Shown here: piece after piece, positions 45,201 through 52,528 of the stretch
How the letters are laid out: every line of letters begins with the position of its first letter
Numbering within the stretch: the stretch's first letter is position 1
DNA from: Sphingobacteriales bacterium
Lineage (GTDB): Bacteria; Bacteroidota; Bacteroidia; Chitinophagales; Chitinophagaceae
DNA length: 64,000 bases
Assembly: GCA_016219985.1 (NCBI GenBank)
Contig: JACRJO010000018.1
Span: forward strand, 248,001 to 312,000
Direction: 5' to 3'
The notes under the pieces: model-generated
Database searches by the model: none
Seen by the model: only the letters and a program-made list of their open reading frames with translations
What the model was told of the DNA's origin: nothing
Position numbers and translations under genes: made by a program

Positions 45201-46229
45201 ATGAAGAAATATGGATGGTCCCTTATTTTCCTGGTTTCTTTTTCGACGGCCGCCCTTGCACAGGAAGCGCCGGTTGACAGTATCCGCTTCTTTACCGATG
45301 AGGCCGTGATCCGAATGACCCTGACTACCGATCTGCGGCAATTACAAAGTAAAAAAAATCAGGGAGGCTTTCAGCCGGCCCGGGTCACGATGAAATTTCC
45401 GGACAGCACAGAGATCACTGAACAGGTCTTGACCAGCGCCAGGGGTAATTTCCGGAGAGATTACTGCAGGATTCCGCCCATGATGCTCAATTTCCGTAAC
45501 CCGGGCTCTCCCCGCCTGCATTCGCTGGGCAAATTAAAACTCGTGATGGGTTGTGATGTCCGTGATTCAGACGAAGAACTGGTACTCAAAGAATTCCTGG
45601 TTTATAAGATTTATAACCTGCTGGAGGACCGGAGTTTCCGGGTAAGGCTGCTGCGGGTTACCTACCATGATACCCGGAACAGGATAAAATCCTTCAGCCA
45701 GTATGCTTTCCTGATCGAAGATGATGCGGATATGGCCCGGCGGAACGGATGCGAGAAAAGAGCTGAAGTCAAATTGCTGACGGAAGCCACCAACCGGGAT
45801 ATGATGACCATGGTAGCCTTGTTTCAGTATATGATCGGCAATACAGACTGGACAGTTCCCAATAACCATAATATCAAGCTGATCTATGACAGGCAAAATA
45901 AAAGGATGGCCCCATATGTGGTACCCTATGATTTTGACTATTGCGGGCTGGTGGATGCCAGTTATGCAGTACCCAATGAGGTCATCGGTACGGAAAAAGT
46001 AACCGAGCGGGTATACCGGGGATTTCCCCGCACGGAGGAGGAAATCCAGATCGTACTGGATGTATTCCGGGGCAAAAGGGAAAGCATCTTTGCCCTGATC
46101 AACCGGTTTGAACTGCTCGATAAAAAAATAAAAAAAGGGATGACCAGCTACCTGGACGAATTCTTCAAACTGATTGAAGATAAAGCCAGCGTAAAATCAA
46201 TATTCGTTGATAATGCCAGAACCCGGTAA
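45201..46229 (+). CDS. Secreted protein, possibly CotH-like kinase fold
   Basis: 342 residues with a signal peptide (ends AALAQ, residue 21). The C-terminal half contains YMIGNTDWTVPNNHNIKLIY (about 207-226) and APYVVPYDFDYCGLVDASY (about 236-254). This spacing of Asn-x-Asp, His-Asn and Tyr-Asp-Phe-Asp resembles the atypical protein kinases of the CotH/HipA-like fold. The N-terminal half (EQVLTSARGNFRRDYC and PPMMLNFR) also resembles the CotH substrate-side strands. This is inference from motif spacing. It precedes the acyl-CoA-binding protein gene by 48 bases. Confidence 0.6.
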   Translation: MKKYGWSLIFLVSFSTAALAQEAPVDSIRFFTDEAVIRMTLTTDLRQLQSKKNQGGFQPARVTMKFPDSTEITEQVLTSARGNFRRDYCRIPPMMLNFRNPGSPRLHSLGKLKLVMGCDVRDSDEELVLKEFLVYKIYNLLEDRSFRVRLLRVTYHDTRNRIKSFSQYAFLIEDDADMARRNGCEKRAEVKLLTEATNRDMMTMVALFQYMIGNTDWTVPNNHNIKLIYDRQNKRMAPYVVPYDFDYCGLVDASYAVPNEVIGTEKVTERVYRGFPRTEEEIQIVLDVFRGKRESIFALINRFELLDKKIKKGMTSYLDEFFKLIEDKASVKSIFVDNARTR

Positions 46230-46277
46230 GAACCCGTTCCCTGCAAAATCATTACATTCACATAAATTAAACCTTAT

Positions 46278-46535
46278 ATGGACCTGAAAGAACAATTTGA
46301 AAAAGCGATCGCCGATAGTAAAACCCTCCCTGAAAAACCCAGTAATGACACATTACTCCAGTTGTATTCCCTCTACAAACAGGCCAGCGAGGGAGATATC
46401 AGCGCTGACCCGCCGTCCAACCCCTTTGATTTCGTGGCCAAGGCCAAATACGAGGCCTGGGCTGCCCTGAAAGGCAAGTCCGGTACCGAGGCCATGACTG
46501 ATTATATTGAATTGGTCAGCAAACTGAAAGGCTGA
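46278..46535 (+). CDS. Acyl-CoA-binding protein
   Basis: 85 residues, exactly the length of eukaryotic ACBP (86-90). Ligand residues are in place: Tyr30 and Lys34 in QLYSLYKQASEGD, Lys57 in AKAKYEAW and Tyr76 in MTDYIELV. It binds medium- to long-chain acyl-CoA esters in the cytosol as a buffer and carrier. It has no leader or membrane span. It follows the CotH-like gene on the same strand and is convergent with the glycosyltransferase gene. Confidence 0.94.
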   Translation: MDLKEQFEKAIADSKTLPEKPSNDTLLQLYSLYKQASEGDISADPPSNPFDFVAKAKYEAWAALKGKSGTEAMTDYIELVSKLKG

Positions 46536-46547
46536 TTGCCGGCCTGT

Positions 46548-47705
46548 TCAGGCCAGTACATCGGAATAAATTTCATCCATTTTCAAACCAACCACTTCGT
46601 AGCTGAACTTTCCGCGGGCTGCTTCAGCGATCTTTTCCCGGTCGTATTGTGCAAAATTCATGATCAGCTGACGCATGGCGGATACCAGTTCATCCTCGGC
46701 CCCGGGAGTAACCAATACCCCGTTTTCGCCACTCAGCAGTTCAGGTATGCCCCCGGTACGGGTGGCAATGACCGGTAAACCGCAGCACAGCGCCTCCCCG
46801 ATTACGCAGGGAGAATTTTCTATATTGCTGAACAGCACCAGGGAAGCCGCCGCCTGCATTTCAGCAGCAACCTGCGGATAAGGCAGCTCTCCCTTGAAAA
46901 TCACTTTATCAACCGGAAGTCCGATAGAAAATGCAAGGCGGGATATAGAATCATCAGGATTACCCACCATCACCAGCTCTGCCTCTTTTATTTCAGCAAT
47001 GAGTTGTTTGAACGCTCTCAGTATTCCCTCCGTATTCTTCAGCGGTACCATATTCGATACATGGATGAACCGGAATGCTTCCGCGGAACGGGACTTGTAA
47101 TAAAATAGCCGGGTATCAACGACATTCGGAATCACCTGGTATTCTTTTTTCAGCACCAGCCTGTTCACCCCTTCGGCCAGGTAACGACTGACACTGATAA
47201 ATGAAGCGGCCCCGCCAAAGATTGATTTCGTAAGTTTTTTGAAGAGGGCTGAGCGCCCCTCGTAGTTCAATACTTCTACTTCATTATAAATGCCCCAGTG
47301 CTCCGTAACGAGGTAGGGCACTTTATATTTTCGCTTCATCCACATCGCCGGCAAACCGGCTCTCATCGGCACCTGCACATGTACCAGGCCGGGAAGTCCA
47401 TTCTCCCGGATATAGGCCCGGATCGCTTTTTTAACCAGGACTGACCAGCGGAAATGTGCCAGCAGTCGCCCGGCCAGGGATGCCTTTTTTTTGAAATACA
47501 GGATATGTTCAGTAAGCCCTTCCCCCTTTATGATCTCGCTCCTGCTGCCGCCCGCCTCACCCTGCTCCTCTACGGCAGCATGGATCACATAAATGTCGTT
47601 ATATAAAGCGGCTGCCCGGGCATGACGCTGGATAAAGTCCCCGTTAAACGGGTCAGTCCTGGACGGATACCAACTGCAAAGCCATAACAATTTTTTCCGG
47701 GTCAT
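46548..47705 (-). CDS. Glycosyltransferase, GT4 family
   Basis: 385 residues, GT-B fold. N-terminal LWLCSWYPSRTDPFNGDFIQ (8-27) is the typical acceptor-domain start; the C-terminal donor domain has the GT4 EX7E-like region in EAASLVLFSNIENSPCVIGE, then ALCCGLPVIATRTGGIPELL. It transfers a sugar from a nucleotide donor to a glycan or lipid acceptor at the membrane. Acceptor and sugar are unknown. The start codon lies close to the divergent potassium-channel gene. It is not in a polysaccharide cluster. Confidence 0.92.
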   Translation of the reverse strand: MTRKKLLWLCSWYPSRTDPFNGDFIQRHARAAALYNDIYVIHAAVEEQGEAGGSRSEIIKGEGLTEHILYFKKKASLAGRLLAHFRWSVLVKKAIRAYIRENGLPGLVHVQVPMRAGLPAMWMKRKYKVPYLVTEHWGIYNEVEVLNYEGRSALFKKLTKSIFGGAASFISVSRYLAEGVNRLVLKKEYQVIPNVVDTRLFYYKSRSAEAFRFIHVSNMVPLKNTEGILRAFKQLIAEIKEAELVMVGNPDDSISRLAFSIGLPVDKVIFKGELPYPQVAAEMQAAASLVLFSNIENSPCVIGEALCCGLPVIATRTGGIPELLSGENGVLVTPGAEDELVSAMRQLIMNFAQYDREKIAEAARGKFSYEVVGLKMDEIYSDVLA

Positions 47706-47762
47706 AAGTGATTAAAAATAAACCAGCCGCTATTGAGAACAAAGGAATTTCCCGATTAATTA

Positions 47763-47770
47763 TACATTTG
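47763..47770 (+). promoter_or_regulatory. -7 promoter box of the KirBac channel gene
   Basis: TACATTTG is a full match to TAnnTTTG, 3 bases before the proposed ATG at 47774, implying a leaderless transcript. The nearest -33 TTG is too far away (27 bases). Confidence 0.35.
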
Positions 47771-47773
47771 ACA

Positions 47774-48751
47774 ATGGCCTTGCTAAAAAGATTCCGCATT
47801 CTCCGTTCCGTCGACAATACCGGCTTTGGCAATAACAGCAGCAGCGGCCGTTTCTTCGACCGGGCCACCGGTGGCCCCAATGTCGGGAAACGGGGAGTCA
47901 GCCGGCTGAACCGGTACAGCTGGTACCATACCATGCTGGGAATGAAAAGAGGTAAATTCCTGTTCCTTCTTCTCTTTGTTTATATTAGTATTAACCTGGT
48001 TTTTGCAGGCATCTATTACAGTATCGGAGTGGAACACCTGGCCGGTATTGAGCGAAGTTATAACCTGAAAGAATTCTCAGAAGTCTTCTTTTTCAGCACC
48101 CAGACATTTACAACGGTTGGTTATGGCCGCATCAGTCCCACCGGTTTTCTGACCAGTGCCGTGGCTACTTTTGAAGCGTTCCTCGGGTTATTAAGTTTTG
48201 CCATTGCCACCGGCCTGTTTTACGGGCGGTTTTCCCGGCCCCAGGCTTTCTTAAAATTCAGTGATCATGCGTTGGTGTCCCCATACCGGGAAGGCATCGC
48301 CCTGATGTTCCGCATAGCTCCCTTTAAAAACAACCTGCTTTCCGAAGCAGAAGTAAAACTGACCCTGGCCATGCGGGTGGAAGAAGATGGAAAACCCGTC
48401 AATAAGTTTTACAACCTGGATACAGAGATTTCAAAAGTGAATTCCCTCTCTTTAAGCTGGACAGTCGTACACCCGGTAAATGAGAAAAGCCCGCTGTATG
48501 GGTTCAGTGAACAGGACCTGGAGGCCACGGATATGGAACTGATGGTCTTTGTAAAAGCCTTTGATGAGGTATTCTCAAACACCGTGGTATCCCGTTGGTC
48601 TTATGTTACGGCTGAGATCGTCTGGGGCGCCCGCTTCAGCATCATGTACCATCCCAGCGGAGATCAAACCCGGACGATCCTGGATATTTCCCTTATCGAT
48701 GCATATACCCCGGCCGCATTGCCCGGAATTCCGGGTACAAAAGAAAGCTAA
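47774..48751 (+). CDS. KirBac-type inward-rectifier potassium channel
   Basis: 325 residues. A cytosolic N-terminus with NTGFGNNSSSG and VGKRG (typical of bacterial Kir proteins), a slide helix (about 46-60), transmembrane helix 1 (about 62-83), the pore helix and selectivity filter TTVGYG (113-118), transmembrane helix 2 (about 128-150) and a C-terminal cytosolic Kir domain (about 160-315). A GTG at 47708 would add 22 residues unlike the family, so the ATG at 47774 is preferred. It conducts potassium across the inner membrane. It is divergent from the glycosyltransferase gene. Confidence 0.92.
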   Translation: MALLKRFRILRSVDNTGFGNNSSSGRFFDRATGGPNVGKRGVSRLNRYSWYHTMLGMKRGKFLFLLLFVYISINLVFAGIYYSIGVEHLAGIERSYNLKEFSEVFFFSTQTFTTVGYGRISPTGFLTSAVATFEAFLGLLSFAIATGLFYGRFSRPQAFLKFSDHALVSPYREGIALMFRIAPFKNNLLSEAEVKLTLAMRVEEDGKPVNKFYNLDTEISKVNSLSLSWTVVHPVNEKSPLYGFSEQDLEATDMELMVFVKAFDEVFSNTVVSRWSYVTAEIVWGARFSIMYHPSGDQTRTILDISLIDAYTPAALPGIPGTKES

Positions 48752-49170
48752 TTGGTAACCGGTATCAGCCGGATAAATTCTTTCCGGTTCAGGTAATAGA
48801 AAGCCAGGAGGTAGATAACCGGTATAAAACTAAAAACCTTGAGAGCCAGGATTCCCGAATAGAAACCGGATAAGTACAGGATGGCCAGCGCCCCGAACCC
48901 GCCCAGCAATTGCCCGTCACTCACAGCGCATGCAACCTTAAAGCAATATACGGGCAGGTCCTTATACACGAGTTTCAGGGGTGCGGTAATATGATACCCG
49001 TCGGTAATAACGATCCGGGGATGATTTGCCTGAACCGGGATGACCACCGGCCGGGTGTCCGGAAGGGGATAAATTTCCTTCCCGTTCACCACGGCCCTTA
49101 TCTTCAGGAAACTGAGCAGTACCTGGTTCTTTCGCTGAAGGACGATATGATAGGGAGCAGCGATAGCCAC
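48748..49170 (-). CDS. Small membrane protein of unknown function
   Basis: 140 residues. A soluble N-terminal beta-rich part (1-85) with AVVNGKEIYPLPDTRPVVIP is followed by two membrane spans (about 87-106 and 108-127) and a short basic tail. The N-part resembles small lipid- or ligand-binding strands but no family is recognised. It lies 49 bases downstream of tpiA on the same strand and may be cotranscribed. It ends against the channel gene with a 4-base convergent overlap. Confidence 0.6.
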   Translation of the reverse strand: MAIAAPYHIVLQRKNQVLLSFLKIRAVVNGKEIYPLPDTRPVVIPVQANHPRIVITDGYHITAPLKLVYKDLPVYCFKVACAVSDGQLLGGFGALAILYLSGFYSGILALKVFSFIPVIYLLAFYYLNRKEFIRLIPVTN

Positions 49171-49219
49171 AACTTAAAAAGTGATGAATAAGCGGCGCCA
49201 TTCCATCGCCCGTTAATCC

Positions 49220-49981
49220 TTATTTCAGGGCACTGATAATAGCGGTGAAATCAGCGGCTGCCAGGGAAGCGCCTCCTACGAGGCCCCCATCCACATCCGG
49301 GCTGCTGAATAATTCCACGGCATTATTGGCTTTTACACTCCCCCCGTACAGGATGGGAATTTCATCAGCAATATCCTTACCATAATGATCCGCGATCACA
49401 GATCGAAGGAAATGATGCATTTCCTGTGCCTGGGCGGTACTGGCCGTTTTGCCGGTGCCAATGGCCCAGATCGGTTCATAAGCAATGATGATCCCTTTTA
49501 TCCGCGCAGCCGGCAGGTGAAACAGGGATTCCCGCAGCTGGGTGGCCACAAAATCGTTCTGGGTTCCGGCTTCCCGGATATCGAGGGGTTCCCCGCAGCA
49601 AAAAATGGGTGTGATCCCGTTCTCCTGGCAAAGATTCACTTTATCCGCCAGCATCGCATTGGTTTCCGCGTTGTACTCCCTTCTTTCACTATGTCCCACG
49701 ACGCAATAATGGACCCCGATCGAGTGCAGCATATCCACGGATACTTCACCGGTATACGCACCCGATGCCTTATGATGACAGTTTTGTGCCGCCACATGGT
49801 AATTGAATTCTTCGGCCACTTCACTCCGGGTCATGATCAGGTAAGGATAGGGAACGGCGAAGATCGCATGCTGGTGCGGAGCCAGGCTGATCCCGGCGTC
49901 TAAAATATCATCCAGCAGTTTTTCTCCCTCCTGGTAAGTCAGGTTCATTTTCCAGTTAGCCGCGGCAATTTGTTTCCTCAT
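49220..49981 (-). CDS. tpiA: Triosephosphate isomerase
   Basis: Interconverts dihydroxyacetone phosphate and glyceraldehyde 3-phosphate in glycolysis. 253 residues with all catalytic residues: AANWKMN (Lys11), VVGHSERR (His97), and AYEPIWAIGTG (Glu169), plus the phosphate loop ILYGGSVKANN and DGGLVGGASL. It is 19 bases downstream of the GlmU-like gene on the same strand, so it probably shares its transcript. Confidence 0.97.
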   Translation of the reverse strand: MRKQIAAANWKMNLTYQEGEKLLDDILDAGISLAPHQHAIFAVPYPYLIMTRSEVAEEFNYHVAAQNCHHKASGAYTGEVSVDMLHSIGVHYCVVGHSERREYNAETNAMLADKVNLCQENGITPIFCCGEPLDIREAGTQNDFVATQLRESLFHLPAARIKGIIIAYEPIWAIGTGKTASTAQAQEMHHFLRSVIADHYGKDIADEIPILYGGSVKANNAVELFSSPDVDGGLVGGASLAAADFTAIISALK

Positions 49982-50000
49982 TGTACAGGTTTATTCAGTT

Positions 50001-51179
50001 TTAAAATTTGTCAAAGATATACTTCAGGATACTTTTTTCATCATCGGATATTTCACGGCCTTTCAGCCTCTTCCAGTCCTCAATATCCGGGATCGCTTTT
50101 TCAAATGTATAACGGGTTACGCCCTCACTGCCCCAGGAAAAATTGGGGATAAACCGGGGAGTCAGCCCGGACCCGAACACATTGCAGCAAACCCCGATCA
50201 CGGTTCCTGTATTGATGGAGGTATTGATGGCTGTCCGGGAATAATCCCCCATCATTACCCCGCACTTCGTACCAGCGCTCAGTTCACCTCCCGGGGTCCA
50301 TACTTTTACCTCGCTGGCATTATTCTTCAGGTTGGAGTTACTGGTACCCGCCCCCATATTACACCACTCCCCGATCACGGCATCACCCAGGTAGCCATCA
50401 TGCGCTTTATTGCTGTACCCGAACAGCACGGAATTCTTGATCTCTCCTCCACCCACGCAACCCGGCCCCAGGGTGGTGGCGCCATAAATTTTCGTTCCCA
50501 TTTTCAGACAGGCATTCTCGCCCATGGCAAAGGGGCCGCGGATGATGCAGCCTTCCATAATTTCTGCATTTTTACCAATATAAACCGGGCCCGTGGAGGC
50601 ATTCAGGATACTGTGTTCTGCTTTGGCCCCTTTTTCAATGAAAACGCCGGAGGGGTTCACCACTTTATTGCTGCGGGGAATGGCCTGTGATTTTCTTTTC
50701 CCCGTAAGCAGGGCAAAATCCTGGCGGATCGCCCAGTCATTCAGCTGAAAAATATCCCAGGGATACCGGATGGTTTTAATTTCCCCGCTGAATACCACGG
50801 CCCGGTCCACTTTGATCTTATACTTATCGGAAATTTCTTTCCGGCTGAAACGGAAAGCGATATTGTTTCCCCCGGGAGTGGCAATGCATTCCCCGTTCTT
50901 TAATTTCCGGATGGCTTTGACCAGGCGGGCAGCAGGCAGCACGTTTCCATGAATCATAAAACAATCACCGGTCCCGACCACATCCTCAATGTTTACCGAC
51001 CGGCCCAGGTCCTTGTAATCATCTTCCTTCTTATCGTAGGATACAAGCCCGAGCATTTTTTCCCATTTTTCCCGGATGGTCAGAATACCCACCCGGATGT
51101 CCTGGATCTGGCGTGTAAGCGTGAACGGATGCAGGTTTTCCGGCTGGCAGAATTCCTCCGTAAAAATGATCTTGTTCAT
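50001..51179 (-). CDS. GlmU-like sugar nucleotidyltransferase/left-handed beta-helix protein
   Basis: 392 residues. An N-terminal region (1-150) is like the degenerate nucleotidyltransferase part of GlmU family proteins in Bacteroidota (IIFTEEFCQPENLHPFTLTR), and a C-terminal left-handed beta-helix (about 180-340) shows hexapeptide repeats (GPVYIGKNAEIMEGCIIRGP, VIGEWCNMGAGT). I do not see the usual GlmU loop (GxGTRM), so transferase activity is uncertain. Annotated in relatives as a GlmU-family or glucose-1-phosphate thymidylyltransferase-like protein. It may act on cell-wall or LPS sugar nucleotides. Upstream of tpiA. Confidence 0.8.
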   Translation of the reverse strand: MNKIIFTEEFCQPENLHPFTLTRQIQDIRVGILTIREKWEKMLGLVSYDKKEDDYKDLGRSVNIEDVVGTGDCFMIHGNVLPAARLVKAIRKLKNGECIATPGGNNIAFRFSRKEISDKYKIKVDRAVVFSGEIKTIRYPWDIFQLNDWAIRQDFALLTGKRKSQAIPRSNKVVNPSGVFIEKGAKAEHSILNASTGPVYIGKNAEIMEGCIIRGPFAMGENACLKMGTKIYGATTLGPGCVGGGEIKNSVLFGYSNKAHDGYLGDAVIGEWCNMGAGTSNSNLKNNASEVKVWTPGGELSAGTKCGVMMGDYSRTAINTSINTGTVIGVCCNVFGSGLTPRFIPNFSWGSEGVTRYTFEKAIPDIEDWKRLKGREISDDEKSILKYIFDKF

Positions 51180-51206
51180 GGAAGGAAATTATGTGTAAAA
51201 ATAAAC

Positions 51207-51230
51207 AACCTCCCGGAGAACCGGGAGGTT
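51207..51230 (-). terminator. Terminator between the L31 and GlmU-like genes
   Basis: A perfect 10-base stem (AACCTCCCGG/CCGGGAGGTT) with a 4-base loop. On the minus strand it is followed by GTTTATTTTT, 69 bases past the L31 gene stop. It separates rpmE from the downstream genes. Confidence 0.72.
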
Positions 51231-51298
51231 TAAAGTATAGCCATGAAAAACAAAACTCCTCGCTTTCGCAAAGAGCTCTGCACAAGTTAATGCTTTTC

Positions 51299-51547
51299 TT
51301 ATTTTTTCGCGTACTTCTTCTTGAATTTGTCGATACGGCCCGCTGTATCCACCAGCATATTCTTACCGGTAAAGAAGGGGTGAGAAGTATTGGATATCTC
51401 CAGCTTGATCAGGGGATATTCATTACCATCTTCCCATTTTACGGTCTCTTTGGAAGCAGCTGTGGAGCGGCTCAGGAAACTGTGGCCGTTACTCATGTCT
51501 TTGAAAACTACTAACCGGTAGCTGTCGGGATGGAGTCCTTTTTTCAT
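51299..51547 (-). CDS. rpmE2: 50S ribosomal protein L31 type B
   Basis: 82 residues. The start [20 protein letters not shown] and the motif [20 protein letters not shown] are those of type B L31, the zinc-independent form: there is no cysteine in the protein, whereas the zinc form has a CxxC pair. It binds at the 50S/30S contact. It is preceded by a 398-base non-coding region that holds a structured element, and followed by a terminator. Confidence 0.95.
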   Translation of the reverse strand: MKKGLHPDSYRLVVFKDMSNGHSFLSRSTAASKETVKWEDGNEYPLIKLEISNTSHPFFTGKNMLVDTAGRIDKFKKKYAKK

Positions 51548-51944
51548 AACTCTATGATTTTTAAGGCTGCACGGATTTTGCCGTACAGATGAATAGATAA
51601 ATTTGGGCGGCGAAGATAGGCCAGGAAGGGGTTTTGACCAAATATTCGGCTAAAAAGGCCTGAAAATATGAAAGCGCCAAGTGAGCTCACTTTCCGGCTT
51701 TCGCCTTCCGGTTGACTAACCCGACGCTTTCTGAAAACGGCCTTTTGAGGGGTCGCTTCCGGAGTTCAATCCACCCTTTTACAGGTTTCTTTTCCTCCCT
51801 TGCATTTCTGTCTTATTGCTAAGACATCGTGCAGTTGTATACCAAATATACTTTACCGTATTACCCGTTTCCAAATTTTCAGCCTACTTTATTTGCACCC
51901 CTTTTGCACCAGGATATTCACGAAAAAAGGGGGTTATCCAGTTA
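51548..51944. other. Long non-coding region upstream of rpmE2
   Basis: About 397 bases with no supported gene. The 3' end of YajQ is at one side and the L31 start at the other. It holds the inverted-repeat element at 51653-51746. The stretches 51548-51652 and 51747-51944 show nothing I can name; the part 51790-51900 is T- and C-rich. Confidence 0.5.
51653..51746 (-). ncRNA. Possible structured RNA in the L31 leader
   Basis: Nested inverted repeats: outer AAAAGGCC/GGCCTTTT (51653-51660 and 51739-51746), inner GAAAGCG/CGCTTTC (51670-51676 and 51725-51731). Inside are a 14-base palindrome AAGTGAGCTCACTT (51679-51692) and, read on the minus strand, GGC-GAAA-GCC with a GNRA tetraloop. On the minus strand the outer stem is followed by TTTTTA-like bases. 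It could be a terminator, an L31 leader or a small RNA. Confidence 0.4.
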
Positions 51945-52436
51945 TCAGTCCCTCATATTCACATATTGCAGGGGTAGCCCGAGGCCGGCTGTTTTACAAA
52001 GCTGGATCACCGACTGCAGGTCATCGATTTTCTTCCCGGTCACCCGGACCAGGTCGTCATTGATGGAAGCCTGTACTTTCAGCCCGGCGTCCTTGATCAG
52101 CTTTACGATCTTTTTGGAGTCTTCCTGCGCCAGCCCGTTCCGCACTTTCACTTCTTTCTTCCAGACCTTGCCGCTCTGGGCTCCTTCCTTCGAGGCGTCA
52201 AACGCTTCCGGTGCAATGCCCTGCTTATGGGCCCGGCTGATCAGTACATCGATCAGCTGCCGCATTTTCATATCATCGTCTGTTTCCAGTTTGATCAGAA
52301 ACTCTTTCTTATCCAGGCTGACCAGGACATGGGATCCCTTAAAATCAAAGCGGTTGGTGATCTCCTTCGTGGTCACATTCACTGCATTATCCAGGGCCTG
52401 CACATCCACTTTACTGACAATATCAAAGGAAGGCAT
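51945..52436 (-). CDS. yajQ: YajQ-family nucleotide-binding protein
   Basis: 163 residues, cytosolic. N-terminal PSFDIVSKVDVQALDNAVN (2-20), then TNRFDFKGS and the C-terminal KKIVKLIKDAGLKVQASIND, then RVTGKKIDDLQSVI are the family landmarks. YajQ proteins bind cyclic di-GMP in Xanthomonas and Pseudomonas; whether this one does is unknown. The ATG at 52436 gives the family start. TATATTTG on the minus strand (52459-52466) is a full -7 box about 22 bases upstream. Confidence 0.94.
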   Translation of the reverse strand: MPSFDIVSKVDVQALDNAVNVTTKEITNRFDFKGSHVLVSLDKKEFLIKLETDDDMKMRQLIDVLISRAHKQGIAPEAFDASKEGAQSGKVWKKEVKVRNGLAQEDSKKIVKLIKDAGLKVQASINDDLVRVTGKKIDDLQSVIQLCKTAGLGLPLQYVNMRD

Positions 52437-52458
52437 AGTTGTTCGTTTTGGTTGGCTA

Positions 52459-52466
52459 CAAATATA
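52459..52466 (-). promoter_or_regulatory. -7 promoter box of yajQ
   Basis: On the minus strand TATATTTG matches TAnnTTTG exactly, about 22 bases before the start codon. A -33 element is not clear. Confidence 0.45.
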
Positions 52467-52528
52467 AAAAAGTCCTTCCTGTAAAAGAAGGACCTTTCTG
52501 ACCCATGGGGAAGTTCCCTTCAATCCCG

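Noticed and set aside
51800..52467. Open frames on the plus strand over and beside yajQ
   Set aside because: Antisense to yajQ or in T/C-rich non-coding DNA; low-complexity Ser/Phe-rich translations without a domain.
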